From positions 1-64,000 of the forward strand of contig NZ_JAGGOT010000022.1 in NCBI RefSeq assembly GCF_018614195.1: DNA of 64,000 nucleotides, given 5' to 3'. The first letter of the stretch is position 1. Every line of letters begins with the position of its first letter. Origin of the DNA: Streptomyces sp. ISL-43 (GTDB taxonomy: Bacteria > Actinomycetota > Actinomycetes > Streptomycetales > Streptomycetaceae). The notes under the pieces were generated by a model. It made no database searches. It saw only the letters and a list, made by a program, of their open reading frames with translations, and was not told the DNA's origin. This document shows, piece after piece, positions 32,141 through 41,128 of the stretch. The position numbers and the translations under genes are program-made.

Positions 32141-33022
32141 ATGAGCGACTTCACGAAGTATCAGGCGCTGGGCAACGACTACCTCGTACTGGACCCCCAG
32201 CGGGTGGAGTTCACCGCCACCGCCGAATCGGTCAGGCTGCTGTGCGACCGGCACGTGGGCGTGGGGGCCGACGGCGTACTGATCGGCCCGCTGGGCGTTC
32301 CGCGGCCGGGCGCCCCGGTGGAGCTGCGGATCTTCAACTCCGACGGCAGTGCCTGCGAGAAGAGCGGGAACGGCCTGCGGATGTTCGCCCTGTACCTGGC
32401 GGAGAACTACGAGGCGGCGCGGCCGTCCGTCGTCCTGCGGACGGTGGCGGGCGACTCCCGCGCCGAGGTACTGGACTTCGCCGCGGGCCGGGTCCTGGTG
32501 GAGATGGGGCTGCCCGCCTTCGAGGAGGGGGTGACCTCCGAGCTCGCCGTCGGGGACCAGCGCCTGACCGTCACCAGCCTGCATCTGGGCAATCCCCATA
32601 CGGTCGTGGTGCGGGACGAGGTCTCGGCCCCGCTCGCCAAGGAGCTGGGGCCGCTCATCGCCTGGCACCCGCGGTTCGCGGCGGGCACCAACGTGCAGTT
32701 CGCGCGGGTGGTGGACCGCGGCACGATCGAGATCGAGGTGTGGGAGCGCGGGGCGGGCTACACCCTCGCCTCGGGCAGCAGCGCCTGCGCCGCCGCGGCG
32801 GCGACCCACCGGCTCGGCCTGGTGGACGGGCGGGTCACGGTCGAGATGGCCGGCGGATCCGTCGGGATCTCGATCGGCGAGGACGGCGCGGTCACCATGA
32901 CCGGCGAGGCCGAGCCGGTCGCCGAGGGCCGCTTCGCCCCCGCGTTCCTCGACCGGCTGCGGGCCGCCGCGGCGGACGGCCGGACGGTCGCGGCAGTGGA
33001 CGGCCGGAGGACCGCGGCATGA
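32141..33022 (+). CDS. DapF-fold protein with both catalytic cysteines replaced by serine
   Basis: A 293-residue member of the diaminopimelate epimerase family. Family blocks are clear: KYQALGNDYLVLD, GVGADGVL, FNSDGSACEKSGNGLR, LGNPHTVV, ERGAGYTLASGSS. In DapF the two acid/base cysteines lie in the CGNG and ACGTG motifs; here these are SGNG (Ser75) and ASGSS (Ser211). A nearby Cys72 is three residues off the normal position. Classical two-base racemisation by thiols is therefore not expected. It may catalyse an isomerisation or dehydration, as serine or threonine variants do in the related proline racemase family, or bind substrate only. The stop overlaps the next MFS gene (ATGA). Confidence 0.88.
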   Translation: MSDFTKYQALGNDYLVLDPQRVEFTATAESVRLLCDRHVGVGADGVLIGPLGVPRPGAPVELRIFNSDGSACEKSGNGLRMFALYLAENYEAARPSVVLRTVAGDSRAEVLDFAAGRVLVEMGLPAFEEGVTSELAVGDQRLTVTSLHLGNPHTVVVRDEVSAPLAKELGPLIAWHPRFAAGTNVQFARVVDRGTIEIEVWERGAGYTLASGSSACAAAAATHRLGLVDGRVTVEMAGGSVGISIGEDGAVTMTGEAEPVAEGRFAPAFLDRLRAAAADGRTVAAVDGRRTAA

Positions 33023-34275
33023 CCTCGCTCGCTCCTGCGGGCCCGGGGCTCGCCCCGGGCGGTTTCCTGCCGCTGCTGGCCACCCGGCTCACCTCGGTCG
33101 CCGCAGCCGGGATCTTCTTCATCGCGGCCGCCTGGCTCCTCATCGACGAGGGCGGCGGCAGCACGGAGATCGCCGGTCTGGCGGTCGCCATGACGGTGCC
33201 GAGCCTGTTCGCGGCGCTGCAGGGCGGCGTGCTCATCGACCGCTACGACCGCAGGCTGATCGGCCGGATCGCCGAACTGGCCAGGGCCGGCGCGGTCATC
33301 GCCCTCGCCGTGCTGCACTCCGCGGGTCCGCTCGCCCTGTGGCAGCTCTACGGGGTCACCCTGCTCCTGGGGCTGGGCAACGCGGTGACGCTGCCCTGCT
33401 ACGGCGCGATGCTGCCCCAGGTCCTCCCCCGCCGGAAGCTGGTCAGCGGCAACGCCATCTGGCAGATCGCCACCCAGGGCGGCGGTATCGCCGCCTCCGC
33501 GCTCGGCGGGCTCCTGGTCGGCGGGGGCGGCGTGGGCATCGGGCTGTGGACCGCCGCCGGGTGCTACCTGGCGGCCGCCGCCTGCCTGCTGTTCGTACCC
33601 CGGGCCGCTGCACCGGCCGCGGCGCAGAGCCCGGCGGCGCGCAACGGCTGGCGCCAGGACCTGGCCATCGCGGCGCAGGTCGTGGCCGCGGACCGCACCC
33701 ACCTGCTGGTCACCGTCTTCTCCATCCTCCCGCCGAGCATCCTGGCCGCGGCCAACGTCCTCCTGCCGGTCTTCGCCAAGGACCAGCTGGGCGCGGGTCC
33801 GGCCGGCTTCGGCCTGCTCGAGGGGGTCTGGGGAGGCGGGGCGCTGCTGGGCGGAGTACTGATCTCCCGGTACGCGGGCCGGATCCGCGACGAGCTGCGC
33901 ACGCTGGTGCTCTCCCTGCTCGCGGTCGCCGGGACGATGCTGGTGTTCGCCGTCATCCCGCGGATGGGCTGGTCGCTGGCCGCGGCGACGGCGCTCGGCC
34001 TCACGCTGAGCTGTTCGAGCATCCTCTTCCCCGCCTACGTCCAGGCCAAGACGCCGGACGCGGTGCTCGGCCGCGTCCTGAGCGGTGTGCAGTTCGCCTC
34101 GTCCGTGGTGCAGCTGCTCTTCGCCGTCGCGATCGGGATCGGCGGGGCCTTCGTGCCCGCCTGGCTGATGTTCGCCGTCATGGCGCTCTCCCTCACGGCG
34201 GCGGCCGCACTGCTCTCGGCGCTGCTGCGCCGCGCCCGCACGCCCCGCACGCCCCGTACGCCCTCCGGCGTCTGA
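33019..34275 (+). CDS. MFS transporter, second exporter of the cluster
   Basis: A 418-residue 12-helix transporter resembling enterobactin-exporter/MFS_3-type proteins. Motif A between helices 2 and 3 is GGVLIDRYDRRLIGR, and LPQVLPRRKLVSGNAIWQI after helix 4 is characteristic of this subgroup. ATG 33019 overlaps the DapF-like stop by four bases, so the two are coupled. The C-terminus ends in a short Arg/Thr/Pro repeat (RTPRTPRTP). It probably exports the product of the plus-strand unit or an intermediate. Confidence 0.87.
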   Translation: MTSLAPAGPGLAPGGFLPLLATRLTSVAAAGIFFIAAAWLLIDEGGGSTEIAGLAVAMTVPSLFAALQGGVLIDRYDRRLIGRIAELARAGAVIALAVLHSAGPLALWQLYGVTLLLGLGNAVTLPCYGAMLPQVLPRRKLVSGNAIWQIATQGGGIAASALGGLLVGGGGVGIGLWTAAGCYLAAAACLLFVPRAAAPAAAQSPAARNGWRQDLAIAAQVVAADRTHLLVTVFSILPPSILAAANVLLPVFAKDQLGAGPAGFGLLEGVWGGGALLGGVLISRYAGRIRDELRTLVLSLLAVAGTMLVFAVIPRMGWSLAAATALGLTLSCSSILFPAYVQAKTPDAVLGRVLSGVQFASSVVQLLFAVAIGIGGAFVPAWLMFAVMALSLTAAAALLSALLRRARTPRTPRTPSGV

Positions 34276-34321
34276 ACCACATCCCCCTACCCCTGTCACA
34301 CCATCGAAAGGATGGCTGCGC

Positions 34322-35584
34322 ATGTCCGACAACTCTTCGTCCGAGGGCCCCGCGCTCCAGGACCGGACCCTCCTCATACTCGGTGCGGCGGGCCCTTCCA
34401 AGCCGCTGCTCTTCCAGGCCGCCCGGGCGCGGGGCATCCGCACCGTCCTGATCAAGGAGAACGCGACCTGGGAGAAGGAGTACTGCGACGACGTCCTCTC
34501 GCTCCCGGTCGAGAACTACACGGACTTCGAGGAGACCGTCGCCGCGGTGGTGGACTACTGCCGCGGCCAGCGGGTCGACGGGATCATCACCACCTTCGAC
34601 AGCGCCGTTCCCGTGATGGCCCAGGTCGCCGAGATCCTCGGGCTCAACGGCCCGTCCCCCTCCGCCGCCGCGGCCCTGCGGGACAAGGCGGCCATGCGCC
34701 GCCGCTTCGCGGAGCTCGGCCTGCCCTCGGCGGCCAGCATCCTGGTCCGCACCCTGGAGGAGGCCCGGGCGGCCGTCGCCGAGATCGGCTACCCGGTCGT
34801 CATCAAGCCGACGTACGGCACCGGCAGCGCGGGAGTGGTGCTCGCCCACAAGGCCGAGGAGGTGGAGGCCGCCTTCGACAAGGCCCGCGAGGTGGGGCTC
34901 AACCTGAGCGACTGCTCGGACCTGGTGGTGGAGGAGTACCTCGACGGTCTCGAGGTCACGGTGGACGCCCTGGTGTTCGAAGGGGAGATCCTCTTCCACA
35001 ACATCTCCGACAACCCCGAGCTGATGCCCGGCCCCACGTTCCCCGAGGTGGAGTTCATCACCCCCACGGCGTTCCCCGCGGAGACCGTGGCCACCGCCTT
35101 CGCGGCCAACGAGCTGACCATCAAGGGGTTCGGCCTCGACAACGCCGTGGTGCACGCGGAGATGCGGATGACCACCCGCGGTCCGCGCCTGCTCGAACTG
35201 CACCCCCGCCCGGCCGGCCAGCGCGTGCCGCAGATCATCGGCCGCTCGCTGGGCGTCGACCTGATGGGCGCCGCGATCGAGATCGCCCTCGGCCACCGTC
35301 CGACGATCACGCCGCAGCGCAAGGGCTACGCCGGCTACCGGGCCGTGTGCCCGGAGGTCCCCGGCACGCTCAAGGCCATCAACGGCCTCGGCGACGCCCG
35401 CTCCAGCGCCGGCGTCTACGACATCGAGGTCGTACTGGACCCGGGCGCGCGGCTGGTCACCGTACCGGAGGCCGTGCAGCAGGACGCCACGTACGTGTAC
35501 GTCGAGGCCGACACCTACGAGGAAGTGCACCAGCGCCTCCTCGCCGCCACCGCCCTGGTGGAGCTGGAGCTGGAACTCCAGTGA
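34322..35584 (+). CDS. ATP-grasp ligase 3
   Basis: A 420-residue ATP-grasp enzyme. The preATP domain starts LLILGAAGPSKPLLFQAARARG. Lys162 in VVIKPTYGTGSAGVVL with the glycine-rich loop and the VVEEYLDGLEVTVDAL strand form the ATP site. The metal-binding segment is LLELHPRPAGQRVPQI (Glu292, Arg296), with His294 instead of Asn as in ligase 1. The C-terminal domain includes GYRAVCPEVPGTLKAINGL. An upstream GAAAGGATGGC gives a good ribosome site. A strong hairpin follows its stop codon. Confidence 0.9.
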   Translation: MSDNSSSEGPALQDRTLLILGAAGPSKPLLFQAARARGIRTVLIKENATWEKEYCDDVLSLPVENYTDFEETVAAVVDYCRGQRVDGIITTFDSAVPVMAQVAEILGLNGPSPSAAAALRDKAAMRRRFAELGLPSAASILVRTLEEARAAVAEIGYPVVIKPTYGTGSAGVVLAHKAEEVEAAFDKAREVGLNLSDCSDLVVEEYLDGLEVTVDALVFEGEILFHNISDNPELMPGPTFPEVEFITPTAFPAETVATAFAANELTIKGFGLDNAVVHAEMRMTTRGPRLLELHPRPAGQRVPQIIGRSLGVDLMGAAIEIALGHRPTITPQRKGYAGYRAVCPEVPGTLKAINGLGDARSSAGVYDIEVVLDPGARLVTVPEAVQQDATYVYVEADTYEEVHQRLLAATALVELELELQ

Positions 35585-35591
35585 AGCGCGG

Positions 35592-35621
35592 CCGGGGCGG
35601 CGCCCGCCGGCGCCGCCCCGG
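35592..35621. terminator. Strong hairpin between ligase 3 and the molybdopterin enzyme
   Basis: Perfect 13-bp arms, CCGGGGCGGCGCC at 35592-35604 and GGCGCCGCCCCGG at 35609-35621, around a 4-nt loop, eight bases after the ATP-grasp stop. It may terminate or attenuate transcription into the downstream redox and transport genes. Confidence 0.6.
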
Positions 35622-35651
35622 CGCGGACGCACCTCCCGAGAACGGAACACC

Positions 35652-37733
35652 GTGACAGAGTCGAGAACCATTCCGGGTGCGTGCCCGCTGGACTGCCCGG
35701 ACGGGTGCAGCTGGCTGCTGACGGTCGAGGACGGCACCGCGGTCAAACTGCAGGGCAACCCGGAACACCCGTACACGCAGGGCGCGCTGTGCGTGAAGGT
35801 CAATCAGTTCCTCGAGCACACGCGGGCCCCGGACCGGCTCATGTACCCGATGCGCAGGGTCGGCGCCAAGGGCGAGGGGCGCTTCGAGCGGATCTCCTGG
35901 CACGAGGCGCTCACGGAGGTCGCGGGGCGGCTGACGGGCATCGTCGACGAGTACGGCGGCGAGGCGATCTGGCCGTACCAGGGGACCGGCACGCTGGGGT
36001 TCCTGCAGGGGCTGCAGGGGCGGGCGGGAAGCCGGCTCTGGAACGTGCTGGGCGCGTCGCGCCACGACATGACGATCTGCTCGATCGCCGGTCTCGCCGG
36101 CCTGGAGTACACGCTGGGCAGCAGCCGCGGCCTGGATCCGCAGAGCCTGAGCGAGTCACGGCTCATCCTGCTGTGGGGCACCAACACGCTCACCTCGGGC
36201 CACCACTTGTGGAAGCCGATCCAGCAGGCGCGGCGGGCCGGCGCGCGCGTCGTGGCGATCGATCCGGTGCGGACCAAGACGGCGCAGGGAGCCGACGAGC
36301 ACCTGGCGCCGCTGCCCGGTACGGACGCTGCCCTCGCCCTGGGCCTGCTCAACGTGGTGGTCTCCATGGGCGCCGAGGACCGCGACTACCTGGAGCGCCA
36401 CACCGTCGGCTGGGAGGAGTTCCGCGAACGGGTGCTGGAGTTCACGCCCGGGAAGGTCGCGCGGATCACCGGTGTCGACGAGGAGCAGATCGTCCGCCTG
36501 GGCGAGGCGCTGGCCACCACGCGGCCCACGGCGATCAGGGTCGCCCAGGGGATCCAGCGGCACGCGGGCGGCGGCACGGCCGTACGGACGCTCGCCTGCA
36601 TTCCGGGGGTGACGGGCGACTGGGCGCTTCCCGGCGGTGGCCTGCACTACACGACGGACGGGTACTTCGGCGGCAACCGCGAGGCGCTGTACCGGGACGA
36701 CCTGCTCAAGCAGCCGGTGCGCGGCCTGTCCATGACGAGGCTGGCGGAAGGGCTGCTGGAGGCCTCGGGCCCGCCGGTCAAGGCACTGGTGGTGTACGGG
36801 GCCAACCCGGTGGCCAGCTCGCCCGACCAGAACCGGATCCGGCGCGGACTGGAGCGGGAGGACCTCTTCACGGTGGTGCTCGACCACTTCCAGACCGATA
36901 CGGCCGACTACGCGGACATCCTGCTGCCGGCGACCATGCAGCCCGAGCACATGGACCTGCACGACGGCTACGGCCACATCTACCTCACCTGGAACGAGCC
37001 GGCCGTCGCGCCGCCCGGGGAGTGCCTGCCCACGACCGAGACCTTCCGCCGGCTGGCCCGCTACATGGGGCTGGAGGAGCCCTCGCTGTACGACTCCGAC
37101 GAGGAGCTCGCCCGGCAGCTGCTCGATTCCCCGCACCCCTCCCTGGAGGGGATCACCCTGGAGGGGCTGCGCGAGCGGGGCTGGGTCCGGCTCTCGTACC
37201 CCGCCTCCTTCGCCCCGTACAAGGACGGTTTCCCCACCCCTTCGGGCAAGCTCGAATTCGTCTCGGAGAAGGCCCGCGCGGACGGGCTGGACCCCCTCGC
37301 CGGGTTCACTCCGGCGCGGGAGGTCTCGGATCCGGAGCTGGCCGGCCGCTATCCGCTGGTGCTGCTCTCCGGGGCCTCGCACTTCTTCCTCAACACCGTC
37401 TTCGGCAACAAGCCCGCGCTGCGCCGCAGGGCCGGCGACGCCCATGTCGTCGTGCACCCGCAGGACGCGCAGGCCCGCGGTCTCCTGCCGGGCGACCGGG
37501 TACGGGTCTTCAACGACCGCGGCTCCTTCGAGGCGGACCTGCGGGTGGACGACACCGTCCGGCCGGGCGTGGCCTCCAGCCCCAAGGGCAACTGGCCCAA
37601 GTTCAACGGCGGTTCGGGGTCGACCGCGACCGTGGAGGAGCGGGACGCGGACATGGGCGGCGGAGCCGTATTCCACGACAACCGGGTGGAGATCGAACCG
37701 GTCTCCCGCCCCGCGCAGAGAGAGAACCGATGA
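35652..37733 (+). CDS. Molybdopterin-dependent oxidoreductase (DMSO reductase superfamily)
   Basis: A 693-residue molybdenum/tungsten bis-pyranopterin enzyme starting at GTG 35652. The N-terminal 4Fe-4S ligands are in CPLDCPDGC plus the later Cys in GALCVKV. Cofactor-binding blocks follow (GRFERISWHEAL, LLWGTNTLTSGHH, VAIDPVRTKTAQGAD, VYGANPVASSPDQ, DYADILLPATMQPE) and the C-terminal molydopterin-dinucleotide domain VVVHPQDAQARGLLPGDRVRV. There is no twin-arginine signal, so it is cytoplasmic. It is translationally coupled by ATGA to an aldo/keto reductase. Such enzymes are unusual in natural-product clusters. Substrate is unknown: reductive removal of an oxygen or hydroxylation of a small molecule are possible. 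Confidence 0.9.
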   Translation: MTESRTIPGACPLDCPDGCSWLLTVEDGTAVKLQGNPEHPYTQGALCVKVNQFLEHTRAPDRLMYPMRRVGAKGEGRFERISWHEALTEVAGRLTGIVDEYGGEAIWPYQGTGTLGFLQGLQGRAGSRLWNVLGASRHDMTICSIAGLAGLEYTLGSSRGLDPQSLSESRLILLWGTNTLTSGHHLWKPIQQARRAGARVVAIDPVRTKTAQGADEHLAPLPGTDAALALGLLNVVVSMGAEDRDYLERHTVGWEEFRERVLEFTPGKVARITGVDEEQIVRLGEALATTRPTAIRVAQGIQRHAGGGTAVRTLACIPGVTGDWALPGGGLHYTTDGYFGGNREALYRDDLLKQPVRGLSMTRLAEGLLEASGPPVKALVVYGANPVASSPDQNRIRRGLEREDLFTVVLDHFQTDTADYADILLPATMQPEHMDLHDGYGHIYLTWNEPAVAPPGECLPTTETFRRLARYMGLEEPSLYDSDEELARQLLDSPHPSLEGITLEGLRERGWVRLSYPASFAPYKDGFPTPSGKLEFVSEKARADGLDPLAGFTPAREVSDPELAGRYPLVLLSGASHFFLNTVFGNKPALRRRAGDAHVVVHPQDAQARGLLPGDRVRVFNDRGSFEADLRVDDTVRPGVASSPKGNWPKFNGGSGSTATVEERDADMGGGAVFHDNRVEIEPVSRPAQRENR

Positions 37734-38719
37734 AGTTCAGCCGTCTCGGCAACAGCGGTCTGATGGTCAGCAGGATCGCCTACGGCAACTGGCTCACCCA
37801 CGGCTCGCAGATCGACGAGGAGACCGCCGTCGCCTGTGTACGGGCCGCGCTGGACGTGGGCATCACCACCTTCGACACCGCCGACGTCTACGCGGGCACC
37901 CGGGCGGAGGAGGTGCTCGGCCGGGCGCTCAAGGGGCACCGCCGGGAGTCGGTCGAGCTGTCCACCAAGGTGTGCCTGCCGACCGGCAGCGGGCCCAACG
38001 ACAGCGGGCTGTCCCGCAAGCACATCCTGGAGTCGGTGCACGGGTCCCTGCGCAGGCTGGGCACCGACTACGTGGACCTGTACCACGCGCACCGGTTCGA
38101 CCGGGGGACACCGCTCGCGGAGACCCTGAAGACCTTCGACGACCTGATCAGGCAGGGCAAGGTCCTGTACATCGGGATCTCCGAGTGGACGGCGCAGGAG
38201 ATCCGCGAAGCGCTGCTGCTCGCCGACGAGCTCGGGCTGGACCGCTTCGTCGTCAACCAGCCGCAGTACTCGATGCTCTGGCGGGTCATCGAGGAGGAGG
38301 TCGTCCCCCTCTGTGAGCGGGAGGGCCTGAGCCAGATCGTCTGGTCCCCCGTCGCACAGGGGGTGCTCAGCGGCAAGTACCTGCCGGGCCGGCCCCCGCC
38401 CGCCGCCTCCCGCGCGGCCGACGAGAACGGCGCGAACTGGGTCGGGGCCTTCATGGGCGAGGACGTCCTGGAGCGGGTGCAGCGGCTGGTTCCGCTCGCC
38501 CGCGAGGCCGGTCTGACGATGGCCCAGCTGGCCGTCGCCTGGACCCTGCAGAACCCCAACGTGGCCGCCGCGATCGTCGGGGCCTCGCGCCCCGAGCAGG
38601 TGCGCAGCAACGCCGAGGCGGCGGGGATCACCCTCGACGCCGGCCTGCTGGAGCGGATCGACGAGGCCCTCGGACCGGTCGTCGAGCGGGACCCGAAGAA
38701 GACCGACAGTGCCTGGTAG
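37730..38719 (+). CDS. Aldo/keto reductase (voltage-gated channel beta-subunit-like)
   Basis: A 329-residue NADPH-dependent TIM-barrel reductase. The catalytic tetrad is visible: Asp and Tyr in FDTADVYAG, Lys in LSTKVCLP and His in LYHAHRFD. GISEWTAQEIREAL and VVGAS-type cofactor segments (AAIVGASRPEQVRSNAEAAG) complete the signature of the KCNAB-like AKR subgroup. Its ATG overlaps the molybdopterin enzyme stop. A shared pathway step with that enzyme or with the following aminotransferase is likely, for example aldehyde/alcohol interconversion. Confidence 0.9.
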   Translation: MKFSRLGNSGLMVSRIAYGNWLTHGSQIDEETAVACVRAALDVGITTFDTADVYAGTRAEEVLGRALKGHRRESVELSTKVCLPTGSGPNDSGLSRKHILESVHGSLRRLGTDYVDLYHAHRFDRGTPLAETLKTFDDLIRQGKVLYIGISEWTAQEIREALLLADELGLDRFVVNQPQYSMLWRVIEEEVVPLCEREGLSQIVWSPVAQGVLSGKYLPGRPPPAASRAADENGANWVGAFMGEDVLERVQRLVPLAREAGLTMAQLAVAWTLQNPNVAAAIVGASRPEQVRSNAEAAGITLDAGLLERIDEALGPVVERDPKKTDSAW

Positions 38720-38756
38720 CGGCGCGGCACCGCCCCGCCGCCGGATGGGGAGAGAC

Positions 38757-39917
38757 ATGGATTTCGTACCGTTCGAGCTTTTGGAATGGCAGTCCCGCGA
38801 CGACGGCGCGGCAGAGTTCAGCCTCGCCGACAGCGGCTGCCAGCCGGTGACGATGCGCGAACTGCTGGGCGACGGCGGCGCGCTGGAACAGCTGCTGGAC
38901 ACCCCGCTGCACTATCCGCCGGAGCGCGGCGGCGAGGAGCTGCGCCGGCTCGTCGCCGAGCACCACTGCGGCACGGCGGACGATGTGATCGTCACGGTCG
39001 GGGCGGCGGAGTCCAACGCGATCGCCCTGGAAACCCTGGTGCGGCCGGGCGATCACGTGGTGACGCTGTCCCCCGGCTACCGCCAGGTGTGGGGCGCCGC
39101 GGTCAACCTCGGGGCCCGGGTGGAGGAGGTGCACTCGACGCCGGCCGGCGGCTGGCGGCCCGATCTGGACGCCCTGCGCAAGGCGGTGCGCCCGGACACC
39201 CGGCTCATCTCGCTGACGAACCCGAACAACCCGACCGGGACCGTCCTCACCGAGCGGGAGATGGACGAGATCGTGGCGGTGGCCGCCGGGGCCGGCGCGT
39301 GGATCCTCGCCGACGAGGTGCACCGGGGCACCGAGCTGTCCACCGACGTGACCACGCCCAGCTTCTGGGGCCGCTACGACCGGGTGGTCTGCGTGGGCAG
39401 CCTGTCGAAGGCCTTCGGCATGCCGGGGCTGCGCGTGGGCTGGCTGGTCGCTCCGCCCCGGATCCTGCCGGACCTCTGGCGGCGGCACGAGTACGCGGCC
39501 GTCTCCACCGGATCGGTGTCCATGGCGCTCGCCGAGATCGCCTTGGCCGAGGGCACCCGGCAGCGGCTGACCGGCCGCTACCGGTCCCTGATCCGGGAGA
39601 GCTGGACCTGGCTGCGGGAGTGGGCGGACGCCCATCCGGAGCTGGTCTCGGTGGTGGAGCCGCAGGCCACGGCGCTGGGGTTCATCAAGTACCACGTCGA
39701 TCTGCCCAGCGTCGAGGTCGCCGAGGCGCTGCGGGTGCGGGGCGGCGTACTGGTCGGCGCGGGCGCGCACTTCGGCGTGGAGGGCCACGTGCGCATCACG
39801 CACGGCCACGATCCCGCCTACCTGGCCGCCGCGCTCGAGCGGATGGCCCGCGTACTGAAGGAACTGGCCTCGCAAGAGGAAGCCGGCGGGCGCTCCGGCC
39901 CGCCCGGACAGAAGTGA
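38757..39917 (+). CDS. PLP-dependent class I/II aminotransferase-fold enzyme
   Basis: A 386-residue fold-type I PLP enzyme. I chose the ATG at 38757, preceded by GGGGAGAG, over an upstream GTG at 38709. The PLP lysine is in GSLSKAFGMPGLRVGW, with TNPNNPTGTV and ILADEVHRG holding the Asn, Asp and other cofactor ligands. The N-terminal MDFVPFELLEWQSR and FSLADSGCQPVTMREL recall arginine-cyclising enzymes of the capreomycidine synthase type, but this is a weak, by-eye resemblance. It may transaminate or rearrange an amino acid made in the cluster. Confidence 0.85.
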   Translation: MDFVPFELLEWQSRDDGAAEFSLADSGCQPVTMRELLGDGGALEQLLDTPLHYPPERGGEELRRLVAEHHCGTADDVIVTVGAAESNAIALETLVRPGDHVVTLSPGYRQVWGAAVNLGARVEEVHSTPAGGWRPDLDALRKAVRPDTRLISLTNPNNPTGTVLTEREMDEIVAVAAGAGAWILADEVHRGTELSTDVTTPSFWGRYDRVVCVGSLSKAFGMPGLRVGWLVAPPRILPDLWRRHEYAAVSTGSVSMALAEIALAEGTRQRLTGRYRSLIRESWTWLREWADAHPELVSVVEPQATALGFIKYHVDLPSVEVAEALRVRGGVLVGAGAHFGVEGHVRITHGHDPAYLAAALERMARVLKELASQEEAGGRSGPPGQK

Positions 39918-39927
39918 AGAGACAACC

Positions 39928-41118
39928 GTGCGCACGATTCGGAAAGCGAGATATTTCCACATGAGCCGGAAATCCGCCCTGGTCGCGGTCCTTGCGGTCG
40001 CGGGTCTGCTGACGACCGGCTGCGGTCAGGGGCTCCTCGCCGCCGACGACGCGAAGGCCGGGGACGGCCCGATCGCGCTCGGCATGGCCGTCCCGATGTC
40101 CGGCAGCAGCGCGGACATCGGGCCGTACATGAAGAACGGCGCCCAGCTGGCCGTGAACGAGATCAATGCCGGCGGCGGCGTCCTCGGGCGCAAGCTGGAG
40201 CTGCGGGTCGAGGACGACGCCTGCGATCCGAAGACGGCGGTCGCCGCGGCGACCAAGCTCATCACCTCGAAGATCGCCCTGTCGGTCGGCGGGTACTGCT
40301 CGGGCGCGACGCTCCCCACCCTGCCGGTCTTCGCCAAGGCGAAGGTCCCGATGATCATCCCCGCGGCCAACTCGGACGATCTGTACAAGCAGGGGATCAA
40401 GAGCACGTTCCTGATCAACGGAACGGGCACCCAGCAGGCGGACGCCGCCATGGCCCGGATGGACAAGGCGGGTTCCCACCGGGTCGCGGTGATCCACGAC
40501 AACACCAGCTACGCCAAGAACATCGCGACCCTGATGGACCCCCGGCTGAAGCGGCCCGGCGGCCCCGAGCAGGTGGCCGCGGCGGCGCTCACCCCCGGCG
40601 AGAGCGACTACAGCGCCACCGTCGGCGAGGTCCTCGGCGCGAACCCCGACTTCATCTACTGGACGGGTTACGACAAGGAGGGCGGCCTGCTCGTCCGGCA
40701 GTTGAGGCAGGCCGGCTACCAGGGGCAGATCATGGTGGCGGACGGCGCGGTCAGCCCGTCGCTCGCCGAGATCGCCGGCGCCGAGAACGTCCGCGGGGTG
40801 CTCGCCACCATGACGCAGACCCCCGAGACGATCGAGGGCGGCGAGGCGTGGACCGCCTCGTACCGCAAGGAGTTCGGATCCGCGCCCGGGCCGTTCTCGA
40901 CCCAGTCCTACGACGCCGTGCGGCTCGCCGCCGAGGCGATCAGGCGGGCGGGCGGCACCGAGGACACCAAGGTGGTCGCCGCCCTGACGGAGATCAAGGA
41001 CTTCAAGCTGTTCTCCGGGCCGCTGAGCTTCACCGCCGACCGGACCCTGACCGAGGGCGGCTTCGTGATCCTGGTCTGGCGGGACGGCCGGTTCGTCCGC
41101 GCGGACGACGGAAAGTAG
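39928..41118 (+). CDS. Branched-chain-amino-acid-type ABC transporter substrate-binding lipoprotein
   Basis: A 396-residue periplasmic-binding-type protein (LivJ/LivK family). The signal peptide ends in a lipobox LTTGC, so it is membrane-anchored outside the cell. The family start IALGMAVPMSGSSADIGPYMKNGAQLAVNEINAGGG (given here as one recognisable run in two parts) and VSVGGYCSGAT-like ligand region follow. GTG 39928 has GAAGAGAC upstream; an ATG 11 codons later is possible. It is first of a complete five-gene importer. The ligand may be an amino acid precursor, the product or a degradation product. Confidence 0.87.
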   Translation: MRTIRKARYFHMSRKSALVAVLAVAGLLTTGCGQGLLAADDAKAGDGPIALGMAVPMSGSSADIGPYMKNGAQLAVNEINAGGGVLGRKLELRVEDDACDPKTAVAAATKLITSKIALSVGGYCSGATLPTLPVFAKAKVPMIIPAANSDDLYKQGIKSTFLINGTGTQQADAAMARMDKAGSHRVAVIHDNTSYAKNIATLMDPRLKRPGGPEQVAAAALTPGESDYSATVGEVLGANPDFIYWTGYDKEGGLLVRQLRQAGYQGQIMVADGAVSPSLAEIAGAENVRGVLATMTQTPETIEGGEAWTASYRKEFGSAPGPFSTQSYDAVRLAAEAIRRAGGTEDTKVVAALTEIKDFKLFSGPLSFTADRTLTEGGFVILVWRDGRFVRADDGK

Positions 41119-41128
41119 CCGGTCTCCC

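Noticed and set aside
35681..37729. N-terminal extension of the aldo/keto reductase frame through the whole molybdopterin gene
   Set aside because: Only the part from 37730 has aldo/keto reductase sequence; the upstream portion is an out-of-frame shadow of the molybdopterin oxidoreductase.
38709..38756. GTG start for the PLP enzyme inside the end of the aldo/keto reductase gene
   Set aside because: The ATG at 38757 has a much better ribosome-binding sequence (GGGGAGAG) and gives the expected N-terminus.
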